Shown here: positions 52,287 to 62,626 of the stretch, in pieces
Numbering within the stretch: position 1 is the stretch's first letter
How the letters are laid out: every line of letters starts with the position of its first letter
NCBI GenBank assembly: GCA_964523395.1
Contig: CAZFXS010000003.1
Location: 215,788-279,787 of the forward strand
DNA length: 64,000 nt
Reading direction: 5' to 3'
DNA from: JANYJZ01 sp964523395
Lineage (GTDB): Bacteria > Bacteroidota > Ignavibacteria > UBA10030 > SZUA-254
Position numbers and translations under genes: made by a program
Notes under the pieces: generated by a model
Told to the model about the DNA's origin: nothing
Database searches by the model: none
Seen by the model: the letters and a program-made list of their open reading frames with translations, nothing else

Positions 52287-53552
52287 ATGATACCTCAAAC
52301 AACACGTAATAATGCCATATGGAGTGTTGCTCTTGTTGCACTGATCACTGTATTGTGCAGCGCTTGGGCGTACACACAGCAAGAACAGTGTAATCCTCCG
52401 ATTGGTACGGCGGGATATGATAAGCATCTCACCTGCGATATTCGCTGGATCGATTTGAAGGGTGCATCGTCAGTAGAAGGCGCGACGTTCTATTGGAGTG
52501 GCCCGTCAGGTACGGGATGGACCGGAGCCCATCTTACAACAAATGTTCCGGGAACATATATCTTAAAAATTACCGCTCCGAGCGGCTGTTACACTCTTGA
52601 TACCGTTCAACTGATTGACGATTGCGTACCGGGAGAGAACGGCGTTTGCTGGCTCACCGGTGGCGGATCAAAAAAATCACCGATCGTTGATATCGGTCTT
52701 GGCGAATCGGTAAAGCCAAGGAAACTCTACAACTGGGGCGGCAACGTGAACCCGGGTTGCAGCCCAACAGCTGGTGACGGCGGTAGCTGGAACCTGATTG
52801 ATGTCGCGCAGAGCCTTCATTTCCATGCAACACACATCGAGGTCGTAGAATGCGGCAATGTTTCCGGAATTCCTCCAGGATCGACTTCACCGGTAACGCC
52901 GTTCAACTACATCCATTACACCGGATGGGGAACATTGAAAGGTGTTAAAGGAAACAAGACCGATATGCCCCTTGTGTATTTCTGGGCGCGAGCGGAAGAC
53001 CGCAATGAACCGGGAAGCAACGGAATGAATGATGGAGCTGGGAAGGACCGTTTGTTTGTACACGTTTATGCGAACCAAGCGAACCCTAACGGCTCAACTC
53101 TTATACTGCTTGATATCGACGGAAACCCTGCGACAGTAGATCCGTTCACCATTTCAACCGGAAATCTCCAGCTCCACATCAGCAGCTGCGACGATCCACC
53201 GGCGGCATTTGCCGACCTTGGCGCAGCGTCAGAAAAAGAAGTCAACGCAGCTCCGGTTGCATATGCACTTCATGCAAATTACCCGAATCCCTTCAATCCG
53301 TCAACATATATCTCGTACGATATACCTGAACTCAGCAATGTTCGTCTTTCTGTGTTCAATATGCTCGGTCAGGAAGTTGCGACATTGGTGGATGGTATAG
53401 TTGAACCGGGTCGTCAGACGGTAGAATGGAATGCCGGTAATGATAATGGTATTTCGCTCCCTTCCGGCGTCTATATTTACAGAATGCAGGCCAATTCTGT
53501 CAATAGCGGCAACGGATTCCAGACGATTAAGAAGATGATGTTAATGAAGTAA
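52287..53552 (+). CDS. Secreted T9SS cargo protein, paralogue of the preceding gene
   Basis: A 421-residue exported protein. Residues 1-110 (signal peptide and first Ig-like domain, for example GATFYWSGPSGTGWTGAHLT) are strongly similar to the upstream protein, and so are the last 85 (NYPNPFNPSTYISYDIPELS ... MMLMK). The middle (about 115-320) is unrelated: it begins GVCWLTGGGSKKSPIVDIG, is rich in Gly/Asn/His, and resembles the 'post-COAP'-type beta domains of surface proteins, a weak likeness. The pair shows exchange of a central module between shared ends. Role unknown; probably cell-surface or released. Confidence 0.82.
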   Translation: MIPQTTRNNAIWSVALVALITVLCSAWAYTQQEQCNPPIGTAGYDKHLTCDIRWIDLKGASSVEGATFYWSGPSGTGWTGAHLTTNVPGTYILKITAPSGCYTLDTVQLIDDCVPGENGVCWLTGGGSKKSPIVDIGLGESVKPRKLYNWGGNVNPGCSPTAGDGGSWNLIDVAQSLHFHATHIEVVECGNVSGIPPGSTSPVTPFNYIHYTGWGTLKGVKGNKTDMPLVYFWARAEDRNEPGSNGMNDGAGKDRLFVHVYANQANPNGSTLILLDIDGNPATVDPFTISTGNLQLHISSCDDPPAAFADLGAASEKEVNAAPVAYALHANYPNPFNPSTYISYDIPELSNVRLSVFNMLGQEVATLVDGIVEPGRQTVEWNAGNDNGISLPSGVYIYRMQANSVNSGNGFQTIKKMMLMK

Positions 53553-53577
53553 GTTCTCTTCACAGGAAGAGAATTGA

Positions 53578-53618
53578 AATCGGGGCGAGCGGTTTAACGC
53601 TTGCCCCGATTTTTTTTC
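53578..53618 (+). terminator. Terminator between the T9SS cargo gene and coaX
   Basis: AATCGGGGC (53578-53586) and GCCCCGATT (53603-53611) with inner AGCG/CGCT pairing, followed by a run of T to 53618. It lies between convergent genes, partly inside the coaX 3' end. Confidence 0.85.
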
Positions 53619-54385
53619 CTTCTTTGCTGAAGTTCATAAAGCAGGCGGGCGCCATCAAGGACCAGCGACGGTTCAGTGTAGTCAACAACAGAAGTGTGCC
53701 TAGTAATCAAACCGGCATTTCCCCCGGTTGCAACCACCACAGTTTTCCTCCCAAGTTCTTTTTTTAGTCGGTGAACGATTCCATTGACAGCCTCGATAGT
53801 GCTATACATAATACCGGATTGAAGGCACTCTTCTGTGCTGGTCCCGATTAGGTTCCGGGGAAGTTCAAGTCTGACTTCCGGCAAAACTGCGGTCTTTAAC
53901 GCCAGTGCCGATGCGGTTGTCTGAATTCCTGCCGCGATAAGTCCTCCGATAAATTCTCCTTTGGCCGAAACAATATCATATGTTATTGCTGTCCCGAAAT
54001 CCACGATAATAGCAGGAGTACCGTACTTTTCCATCGCGGCAACGGCATTACAAATGCGGTCAGCGCCTAATTTTTGTGGCTGTTGATACCTGATGTTTAT
54101 CCCAAGCTCTTTATCTCCTGAGATAATAAAAGGTTTTTTCTTGAGCCACTTCGAAATAACTCGTTCGATAATCCTGCAGTTCCTTGGATTTACCGAAGAA
54201 ATGACCGTCCCGTCAATTTCGGCTGGAGAAATGCCGGTTTCTTTACAAAGCAGCAGCAGCGTTTGCCGGATCACAGCTCCCGCAGGCGCAGGTGTGCTAT
54301 GTGTACGCCATTCCGAAGTGAGCCGGTTGCGGGAAAACATTCCGTATACTGTGTCGGTGTTCCCGATATCAATTGCCAATAACAT
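53594..54385 (-). CDS. coaX: Type III pantothenate kinase
   Basis: A 263-residue ASKHA-fold kinase phosphorylating pantothenate, the first step of CoA synthesis. The N-terminal phosphate-binding loop LLAIDIGNTDTVYGMF (2-17), GADRICNAVAAMEKYG (about 107-122), VDFGTAITYDIV (about 127-138) and a late ATGGNAGLI motif identify the type III family. It lies 8 bp after birA in the same direction, a common pairing. Its 3' end runs into the terminator of the convergent T9SS gene. Confidence 0.94.
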   Translation of the reverse strand: MLLAIDIGNTDTVYGMFSRNRLTSEWRTHSTPAPAGAVIRQTLLLLCKETGISPAEIDGTVISSVNPRNCRIIERVISKWLKKKPFIISGDKELGINIRYQQPQKLGADRICNAVAAMEKYGTPAIIVDFGTAITYDIVSAKGEFIGGLIAAGIQTTASALALKTAVLPEVRLELPRNLIGTSTEECLQSGIMYSTIEAVNGIVHRLKKELGRKTVVVATGGNAGLITRHTSVVDYTEPSLVLDGARLLYELQQRRKKNRGKR

Positions 54386-54393
54386 TCCGAGGG

Positions 54394-55170
54394 TTAATCC
54401 TTTCTCACTGTAACATCGCCCGCGTAAACGGTGATGAGCTTGTTTTCTCTTTCAATAATAAGTCCGCCATCATCCCGGATATCTTTTGCGGTGCCGTAAA
54501 GTAACTTCCCTGATTGGTCAACACAAATAGAGCTCCCGATGATAGAGCTTAGTGATTTCCATTGGTTGATGATTTCTGTGTACCGGCTGTGTTGAATCAA
54601 AAAATATAACTCTTCCATTTGTTCGAGAATGTTGCTAAGGATCATCGTACAATCATACTCTTTTCCTGACTCAAGAGAGAGGGATGTCGCGATCGATTGC
54701 ACTTCCTGTGGGAAATCCGACTGATTAACATTCACTCCGATTCCAACTATCACCGACATTGTTTTACCGGAATGATGAACAATTTCGGAAAGAATCCCGC
54801 ACACTTTTTTCTTCCGGATTAATACATCGTTGGGCCATTTGCATTCAGTTGTTTGACTGGTTGTTTTTCTGATTGCGTTGCAAACAGCCACGCCGGCATA
54901 TAGAGAAATAATGCCGAGATTTGAAACGGGAATTTGAGGTTGGAGTATAACCGAAAAGGTGAGGCTTTTTCCTTTTTCCGAAATCCATGATCTGCCCAAG
55001 CGCCCCCGTCCGGCGTTCTGTTCTTCCGCAATAATGAGTGTGCCGGTATGTGTACCGGTTGCGGCAATTTCTTTCGCTTTCGAGTTTGTGGAATCGATTG
55101 TCCGGAAAAAATGAAAATTTTTTCCAAAGGTCCTGGTTCTCAGATTTTGCGCTATTGTCTTTTCATCCAT
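54394..55170 (-). CDS. birA: Biotin-[acetyl-CoA-carboxylase] ligase
   Basis: A 258-residue class I biotin protein ligase without an N-terminal DNA-binding domain, so it is an enzyme only and not a repressor. The biotinyl-AMP loop GRGRLGRSWISEKGKSLTFS (about 53-72), the catalytic Lys in CKWPNDVLIRKKKVCGIL (about 107-124) and IGIGVNVNQ are visible. It attaches biotin to the carboxyl-carrier protein of acetyl-CoA carboxylase and related enzymes. It is divergent from dnaK. Confidence 0.93.
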   Translation of the reverse strand: MDEKTIAQNLRTRTFGKNFHFFRTIDSTNSKAKEIAATGTHTGTLIIAEEQNAGRGRLGRSWISEKGKSLTFSVILQPQIPVSNLGIISLYAGVAVCNAIRKTTSQTTECKWPNDVLIRKKKVCGILSEIVHHSGKTMSVIVGIGVNVNQSDFPQEVQSIATSLSLESGKEYDCTMILSNILEQMEELYFLIQHSRYTEIINQWKSLSSIIGSSICVDQSGKLLYGTAKDIRDDGGLIIERENKLITVYAGDVTVRKD

Positions 55171-55465
55171 TGCGCCTTGATAGTACCAAAAAAGGGGGGG
55201 AAAAACAAGGCGACAATTTTGTCAGATTGTTTGGACGAACTGTCATATTTGATCCTTCTGCTGACACTGTGACGCTTTAAGGAGATCTTCAACTTGACGA
55301 CTTCATTTTCAAAAACCTCTAAATTGGTTCGATTTTTAAACATTCTAAAACTCAGCCATTGGCATACCAATTGTAATTATTGAGGGCAAAATTGCTATTG
55401 AAAACGAAACACCAAAGAGCAAAAAATCTCTGTGGTGAAAACTACCTTTAAGGAGGGTACGAAGA

Positions 55466-57403
<1,938 letters not shown>

Positions 57404-57406
<3 letters not shown>

Positions 57407-57443
57407 CAGCTGGAAGCTGTTACCCTGAGCGCAAGCGAAGGGT
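57404..57443. repeat. Palindromic repeat at the dnaK stop codon
   Basis: TAACAGCT (57404-57411) and AGCTGTTA (57415-57422) form a perfect palindrome around GGA and include the stop codon. ACCCT (57422-57426) and AGGGT (57439-57443) flank GAGCGCAAGCGA. The second part resembles a short intergenic repeat seen in many bacterial genomes. Confidence 0.5.
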
Positions 57444-57467
57444 CTGCTGTTTATAAGTAAAAATCCC

Positions 57468-57517
57468 GAGCCGCCGTCTCATTGGAGAAATCCAATGGTC
57501 GCGCGGCTCAAATTTTT
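57468..57517 (+). terminator. Terminator downstream of dnaK
   Basis: GAGCCGC (57468-57474) pairs with GCGGCTC (57503-57509), with an inner stem CATTGGA/TCCAATG (57480-57486, 57491-57497), followed by AAATTTTT. Confidence 0.7.
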
Positions 57518-57573
57518 AATACAAAATACAAACCTCGAACCTCAAACTGGTGCGAGTATTAAGCGAGAATACT

Positions 57574-60222
57574 ATGAACTTTCAAAAATTCACAATAAAA
57601 TCACAGGAAGCTGTACAAAATGCTCAGGAGATTGCAGCAAGTTACAGCAATCAATCCATTGAACCTGAACATTTGCTTGCGGCATTGGTGCAGGACGCGG
57701 ACGGACTTGTAACTCCAATCCTTCAAAAAGTCGGGGCGAATGTCGATTACATCAAAATAAAAGTCAACGAAATTGTCGAGCGCCTGCCAAAAGTTACCGG
57801 TGCCGGTGTCGGCAACCAGTTTATCGGCCAGACGCTTGCGCAATTGTTTGACGCAGCGCTGAAAGAAGCGCAATCCCTGAAGGATGAATACGTCAGCACG
57901 GAACATTTGCTTCTCGCGCTTGCCGGTCATCGCTCTTCGGCAGGACAGCTGCTTGCCGATCAGGGAGTCACAAAAGATAAGGTCTATAAAGCTCTGAAAG
58001 ATATCCGCGGCACACAGCGGGTTACGGATCAGACTCCCGAAGAAAAATACCAGTCGCTGGAACGCTTCGGCAGGGATTTAAACGAGCTTGCCCGCAAGGG
58101 AAAGCTTGATCCGGTCATCGGACGTGATGAAGAGATTCGCCGTGTCCTGCAGGTGCTTTCCCGTCGCACAAAGAACAATCCCGTTCTCATTGGCGAACCG
58201 GGTGTTGGTAAAACTGCGATTGCAGAGGGTTTGGCGCACCGCATCATACAGGGCGATGTGCCGGAAAACCTGAAGTCAAAACGCATCATCGCGCTTGATA
58301 TGGGATCTCTTGTCGCAGGAACCAGTTTCCGGGGACAATTTGAAGAGCGCCTGAAAGCAGTGCTAAAAGAAGTTACCGAGTCGCAGGGCGAAATTATACT
58401 GTTCATCGATGAACTTCACACGCTTGTCGGAGCCGGCGCAGCGCAGGGTGCTGTCGATGCGGCAAATATGCTTAAGCCGGCACTTGCAAAAGGAGAATTA
58501 CGTGCCATTGGCGCGACGACAATAGACGAGTACAGAAAGTATATTGAAAAAGACCCCGCGCTTGAACGCAGGTTTCAACCTGTCATGATTGAAGAGCCGA
58601 GTGTTGATGATACGATTTCGATCCTGCGCGGAGTGAAAGAGCGGTACGAAGTCCACCATGGCGTTCGTATCACTGATGGTGCCATTGTCGCGGCAGCACA
58701 ATTGAGTTATCGATATATCAGTGACAGGTTTTTGCCCGATAAAGCAATTGATCTTGTCGATGAAGCGGCCTCAAAGCTTCGCATTGAGATTGATTCTATG
58801 CCGGAAGAGCTTGATGAAGTCGAGCGCCGTATCAAACAACTTGAAATCGAGCGCGAAGCAGTTCGCCGTGAAAAAGACGAGGCAACGCAGTCCCGGCTCG
58901 AAGATATTACAAAAGAACTCGCTGAACTTAACCAGCAGAGGTCTGAACTCCGCGCGCATTGGCAGAATGAAAAGGAGCTTATCCAGTCGATCCGTTCAAT
59001 GAAAGAGGGAATGGAAAATGCCAAAACAGACGCGGATAAGTTTGAACGCGAAGGCAACCTTGCCAAAGTTGCAGAAATACGGTATGGCACTGTTGCCGAT
59101 CTTGAAAAGAAGTTGAAGGAAGCAAGTCAGAAACTGGCAGTCGTACAGAAAGACAAGCAGATGCTGAAAGAAGAAGTGGATGCCGAGGACATCGCGGAAA
59201 TTGTCGCTCGGTGGACTGGTATTCCTGTCAGCAGAATGCTCGAAAGTGAACGTTCAAAACTTTTGCATCTGGAAGACAGGCTTCATGAACGGCTTGTCGA
59301 TCAGGAAGAAGCAGTGAAAGCAATCAGCGACGCTATTCGGAGAAGCCGGGCTGGCATGCAGGATGAGAAACGCCCCATTGGTTCTTTTATTTTCCTCGGT
59401 ACGACCGGTGTCGGTAAAACAGAATTGGCAAGAGCGCTGGCGGAGTTCCTGTTTAATGATGAGAACGCGCTTGTCCGTATCGATATGAGCGAGTACATGG
59501 AGAAATTCAGCGTATCGCGGCTCATCGGTGCACCGCCGGGATATGTCGGATATGAGGAAGGCGGACAGTTAACTGAAGCCGTCCGGCGCAAACCGTACTC
59601 TGTAGTACTTCTTGATGAAATTGAAAAGGCACATCCTGAAGTATTTAATATTCTCCTCCAACTCCTTGATGACGGCCGGTTAACCGACAGCAAGGGACGG
59701 ACTGTGAATTTCAAGAATACAATCATTATTATGACGTCGAATCTTGGTTCACATATTATTCAGGAAAAACTTTCTTCGACTGCCGCGCAGAACGGGGAAG
59801 TGGAGAAAATCTATGATGATCTCCGCTCGGAATTATACGATATGCTTCGTCAATCGATACGGCCGGAATTTCTCAATCGTATCGACGAGATTATTCTCTT
59901 CAAATTGTTAAGCAGAGAAGATTTGCGCAAGGTTGTTGATTTGCAGCTCATTCGCGTTCAGCAAATGCTTGCGCAGAAAGAGATAACAATAGCTTTCTCC
60001 GATGAAGCAAAAGATTGGCTTGGCAAACTTGGATATGATCCAACATTGGGAGCCCGCCCGCTGAAACGGGTTATTCAGAAGCATGTGGTCAACCGCATTT
60101 CGGAAAAACTCCTTGCCGGTGAACTACACGATGGTGATTCAATTGATGTTGGATTAGATAAACACGGATTAATTTCATTTAAAAAAATAACTAATAACTG
60201 GAACAATAATAGACATGATTAA
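57574..60222 (+). CDS. clpB: ATP-dependent disaggregase ClpB
   Basis: An 882-residue Hsp100. ATG 57574 gives the family N-terminus MNFQKFTIKSQEAV; a GTG at 57550 would add eight residues. An N domain (1-150) is followed by AAA1 with Walker A GEPGVGKT (about 206-213), the coiled-coil M domain (about 400-525, present and full length) that distinguishes ClpB from ClpA/C, and AAA2 with Walker A GTTGVGKT (about 610-617) and the pore loop GYVGYEEGG. It works with DnaK to rescue aggregates. The extreme C-terminus overlaps the next gene by 8 bp and ends in an atypical Asn-rich stretch. Confidence 0.96.
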   Translation: MNFQKFTIKSQEAVQNAQEIAASYSNQSIEPEHLLAALVQDADGLVTPILQKVGANVDYIKIKVNEIVERLPKVTGAGVGNQFIGQTLAQLFDAALKEAQSLKDEYVSTEHLLLALAGHRSSAGQLLADQGVTKDKVYKALKDIRGTQRVTDQTPEEKYQSLERFGRDLNELARKGKLDPVIGRDEEIRRVLQVLSRRTKNNPVLIGEPGVGKTAIAEGLAHRIIQGDVPENLKSKRIIALDMGSLVAGTSFRGQFEERLKAVLKEVTESQGEIILFIDELHTLVGAGAAQGAVDAANMLKPALAKGELRAIGATTIDEYRKYIEKDPALERRFQPVMIEEPSVDDTISILRGVKERYEVHHGVRITDGAIVAAAQLSYRYISDRFLPDKAIDLVDEAASKLRIEIDSMPEELDEVERRIKQLEIEREAVRREKDEATQSRLEDITKELAELNQQRSELRAHWQNEKELIQSIRSMKEGMENAKTDADKFEREGNLAKVAEIRYGTVADLEKKLKEASQKLAVVQKDKQMLKEEVDAEDIAEIVARWTGIPVSRMLESERSKLLHLEDRLHERLVDQEEAVKAISDAIRRSRAGMQDEKRPIGSFIFLGTTGVGKTELARALAEFLFNDENALVRIDMSEYMEKFSVSRLIGAPPGYVGYEEGGQLTEAVRRKPYSVVLLDEIEKAHPEVFNILLQLLDDGRLTDSKGRTVNFKNTIIIMTSNLGSHIIQEKLSSTAAQNGEVEKIYDDLRSELYDMLRQSIRPEFLNRIDEIILFKLLSREDLRKVVDLQLIRVQQMLAQKEITIAFSDEAKDWLGKLGYDPTLGARPLKRVIQKHVVNRISEKLLAGELHDGDSIDVGLDKHGLISFKKITNNWNNNRHD

Positions 60223-60631
60223 GAAATTCATTTTATGGATAAAAAATCATCCATTTAGATCCGGTTTGGGAACCATTTTTTTTACTATTGGTCTTTTTGC
60301 AACGTTTACTAATAACATTAAAGATATTAAGGAGTTTTGGACCCCGATCATGATGAATATCTTTACTGGTACGGAAGAACCGACTCAGCTATCGTTGTCA
60401 GGAATAGTGACTAATGAAGAAGGTTATCCATTAGATATGGTTATTATCAGTTTACCTGATTTTCATTTGTCTGATACTACTGACCATTTAGGCACTTTTG
60501 AATTTAAATCCTTAAGCTTTGATACTGTAAAAGTAAACCTTGTTGCAACAAGAGAGGGATTTCAAGCTTCAAATTTTGATCCACTCCTTGGGAGTCAAAT
60601 TAATTTTGTGATGAAAAGGTTGACAAAATGA
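60215..60631 (+). CDS. Small membrane protein with carboxypeptidase-regulatory-like domain
   Basis: A 138-residue protein of unknown function. One N-terminal helix (about 16-33, LGTIFFTIGLFATFTNNI) anchors a C-terminal beta domain (about 56-138; LSLSGIVTNEEGYPLDMVII ... LGTFEFKSLSFDTVKVNLVA) of the carboxypeptidase-regulatory/PEGA type. It overlaps clpB by 8 bp and the next gene by 4 bp (ATGA). Base composition is clearly more AT-rich than the neighbouring chaperone genes. It forms a coupled pair with the following TPR protein. Confidence 0.65.
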   Translation: MIKKFILWIKNHPFRSGLGTIFFTIGLFATFTNNIKDIKEFWTPIMMNIFTGTEEPTQLSLSGIVTNEEGYPLDMVIISLPDFHLSDTTDHLGTFEFKSLSFDTVKVNLVATREGFQASNFDPLLGSQINFVMKRLTK

Positions 60632-62445
60632 ATCGATACTGGATCCGTTTATTTCTTTTTATTCTATCAATTATACCTTCATTATTAAATTCCCAAGACA
60701 AAAGGGAGATTATGGTGGTGGTGGTCAAAGTGGATAAAGTAAATCCAGTGCCGGTTAAAAATGTAAATGTTTATCTAACTGAAACAGGGAGTGTTGATGC
60801 TACGAACGAAATTGGGCAGTCAAGATTTGTCTTGCCTAGCAATTTTAAAGCAGGGGATAAAATTCAATTTGTTGTAAATGAAAATGAGTATGCGATTTAT
60901 GAGCCTACTGAAGGGTTTGCAAGAATTCCATCCGAGCCTGCAAAAGAGAAAATTGAAATTAAATTGTTGCCATTCGGATCACCCAAATTTCTTACGCATG
61001 ATCAGCTTACTAAACTTATAGGAAATGCAGCTGAGAAAACTAGGAGTCATCATGATGATCAACAGTTTGAATTAAGCCGTTTTGTAAGAGAATGGGCACT
61101 CAAATATGGCTTTAGCATTGAACAAGTTGAAGTTGAAGTTGCTAGGTGGCGTCGAGAAGTTGAAACACAAGGAACAAACCTTCATGAGTTAGGGCTCTTA
61201 GAATTCGTAAATAGGGATTATGTAAAAGCAGTTGAGTATTTTAAAGAATCGGCTGAAATCAGTAATAAAAAACTGGAAAACATTCATCTATCCATTGAAA
61301 AAGTTAAAGAAAATCTTGTCAAAGATTATGAACTGATTATTGAATCATATGACCACAATCATCAGTTTGACAGTTGTTTAACATACCTTGAAAAAGTTGA
61401 GTCATTATTAAAATCTGACTCAGGAACAATTAATTGGGCTAGAATGATGTTTGAAAAAGGAAGTTTACTTTGCCATTTAAGTGAACATGATTTTTATTCA
61501 AATCCTGATTCGCTTTTATTAATTTCGTTGGAATCATATCGAAAATCGTTAAGTGTGCTTAAGAGAGAGGAAATGCCGATGATTTGGGCCTTAACTCAAC
61601 ACAATATTGGCATTACTATTGCCCAAATTGCAAAAAGGCAACTTCCTCAAACAGCGGTTGATTTATACTATGAAGCAATTGATTCTTTAAGGGTAGCTCT
61701 AGAAGTCCGAAAATCTCTGAACTTGGAATATGAAAGTGCATTTACACAATACATGATAGGTAGCATTCTAGCGCAAATTGGCGAAAGAGAATCAGAGCCG
61801 GAATTGAAACGCAATTTCTTTTTAGCAGCCTCAGATTCGCTTGAAAAAGTTTTGTTGATATTTTCGCAAGAAAAATACCCGGATGATTGGGCGAAGGCGT
61901 TAACAGCTAGATCGACCGCATTAACACAATTGACATTAGCAGAATTAGAAATCCTATCTCACATTAAGTCTGATTCTATTTCTACAGGGCATCGATATAT
62001 GTGGCTAATGTCGACGCTTTCAGAAGCAATATTTGGTTATAAGAATACGCTTTTAGTATTTAGGCCAGAAACTCAAATAGATCAATGGCTTGTATCACAA
62101 TCTAACTTGGGGTGTGCGCTAATGTGGTATGGCTTCTTAAATGAACGAAGTGGTGGAATAATAATTATTGATGAAGGGATAGACACAATTAATCAAGCAA
62201 TTAATCGCATAGATAAAAATCACTTTCCTAGTATTTGGGGAATTTCAAATTATTATCTCGGCAGAGCTTATATGCTCAAGCATGTTAAAGTCGGTTCTAG
62301 CCAAGAAATGGCTTTATTGGATAAGGCACAACAATATTTAGCGGAGGCGGAAGTAAGCTGTGCCCTTTCACCTGATTCATTCCTTTGTGCACAAGTACGA
62401 CTTATGGAGAGGAACATAAACATACTCAAGAGTAATATCAAATAA
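60628..62445 (+). CDS. Exported TPR-repeat protein of unknown function
   Basis: A 605-residue protein. A signal peptide (MNRYWIRLFLFILSIIPSLL) is followed by a small carboxypeptidase-regulatory-like domain (about 25-110) and a helical unit (about 115-180) with LIGNAAEKTRSHHDDQQFEL and a W-rich WALKYGFSIEQVEVEVARWR. TPR-like repeats then run to the end (about 188-600). Several show the W-A-x-x-Q-x-N-I/L-G pattern: MIWALTQHNIGITIA, QWLVSQSNLGCALMW and IWGISNYYLGRAYM. Repeats of this kind occur in proteins tied to CHAT proteases and signalling, but no catalytic domain is seen. It is AT-rich, suggesting horizontal origin. Confidence 0.7.
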   Translation: MNRYWIRLFLFILSIIPSLLNSQDKREIMVVVVKVDKVNPVPVKNVNVYLTETGSVDATNEIGQSRFVLPSNFKAGDKIQFVVNENEYAIYEPTEGFARIPSEPAKEKIEIKLLPFGSPKFLTHDQLTKLIGNAAEKTRSHHDDQQFELSRFVREWALKYGFSIEQVEVEVARWRREVETQGTNLHELGLLEFVNRDYVKAVEYFKESAEISNKKLENIHLSIEKVKENLVKDYELIIESYDHNHQFDSCLTYLEKVESLLKSDSGTINWARMMFEKGSLLCHLSEHDFYSNPDSLLLISLESYRKSLSVLKREEMPMIWALTQHNIGITIAQIAKRQLPQTAVDLYYEAIDSLRVALEVRKSLNLEYESAFTQYMIGSILAQIGERESEPELKRNFFLAASDSLEKVLLIFSQEKYPDDWAKALTARSTALTQLTLAELEILSHIKSDSISTGHRYMWLMSTLSEAIFGYKNTLLVFRPETQIDQWLVSQSNLGCALMWYGFLNERSGGIIIIDEGIDTINQAINRIDKNHFPSIWGISNYYLGRAYMLKHVKVGSSQEMALLDKAQQYLAEAEVSCALSPDSFLCAQVRLMERNINILKSNIK

Positions 62446-62525
62446 AAATTAGGTGATTTATCCATACTATTTTAAAAAGAATTTGACCTCATTTCTAAGA
62501 TTCCATTTCTTATTCGTATCCCATC

Positions 62526-62543
62526 CTTAACAATTTCTTAACA
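62526..62543 (+). promoter_or_regulatory. Pho-box-like direct repeat upstream of the porin
   Basis: CTTAACA occurs at 62526-62532 and again at 62537-62543, an exact 11-bp period. PhoB/PhoP-type regulators bind such 11-bp direct repeats (TTAACA-type in Bacillus). The gene downstream is a phosphate-selective porin. The link to phosphate control is inference. Confidence 0.5.
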
Positions 62544-62626
62544 CAGGCGTAATTGCGCAGTAATAGCCGAATTGTACTTTTGTGGCGAACAAAGTGATTC
62601 CCTTATCACATTTATGGAGAACATCA

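Noticed and set aside
55171..55465. CIRCE operator before dnaK
   Set aside because: No TTAGCACTC-N9-GAGTGCTAA palindrome or near variant is visible; regulation is probably by an alternative sigma factor or other means.
60215..62445. Toxin-antitoxin or phage-defence pair
   Set aside because: Both proteins look exported or membrane-anchored and no nuclease, NTPase or CHAT motif was seen; the islet is kept only as an unknown.
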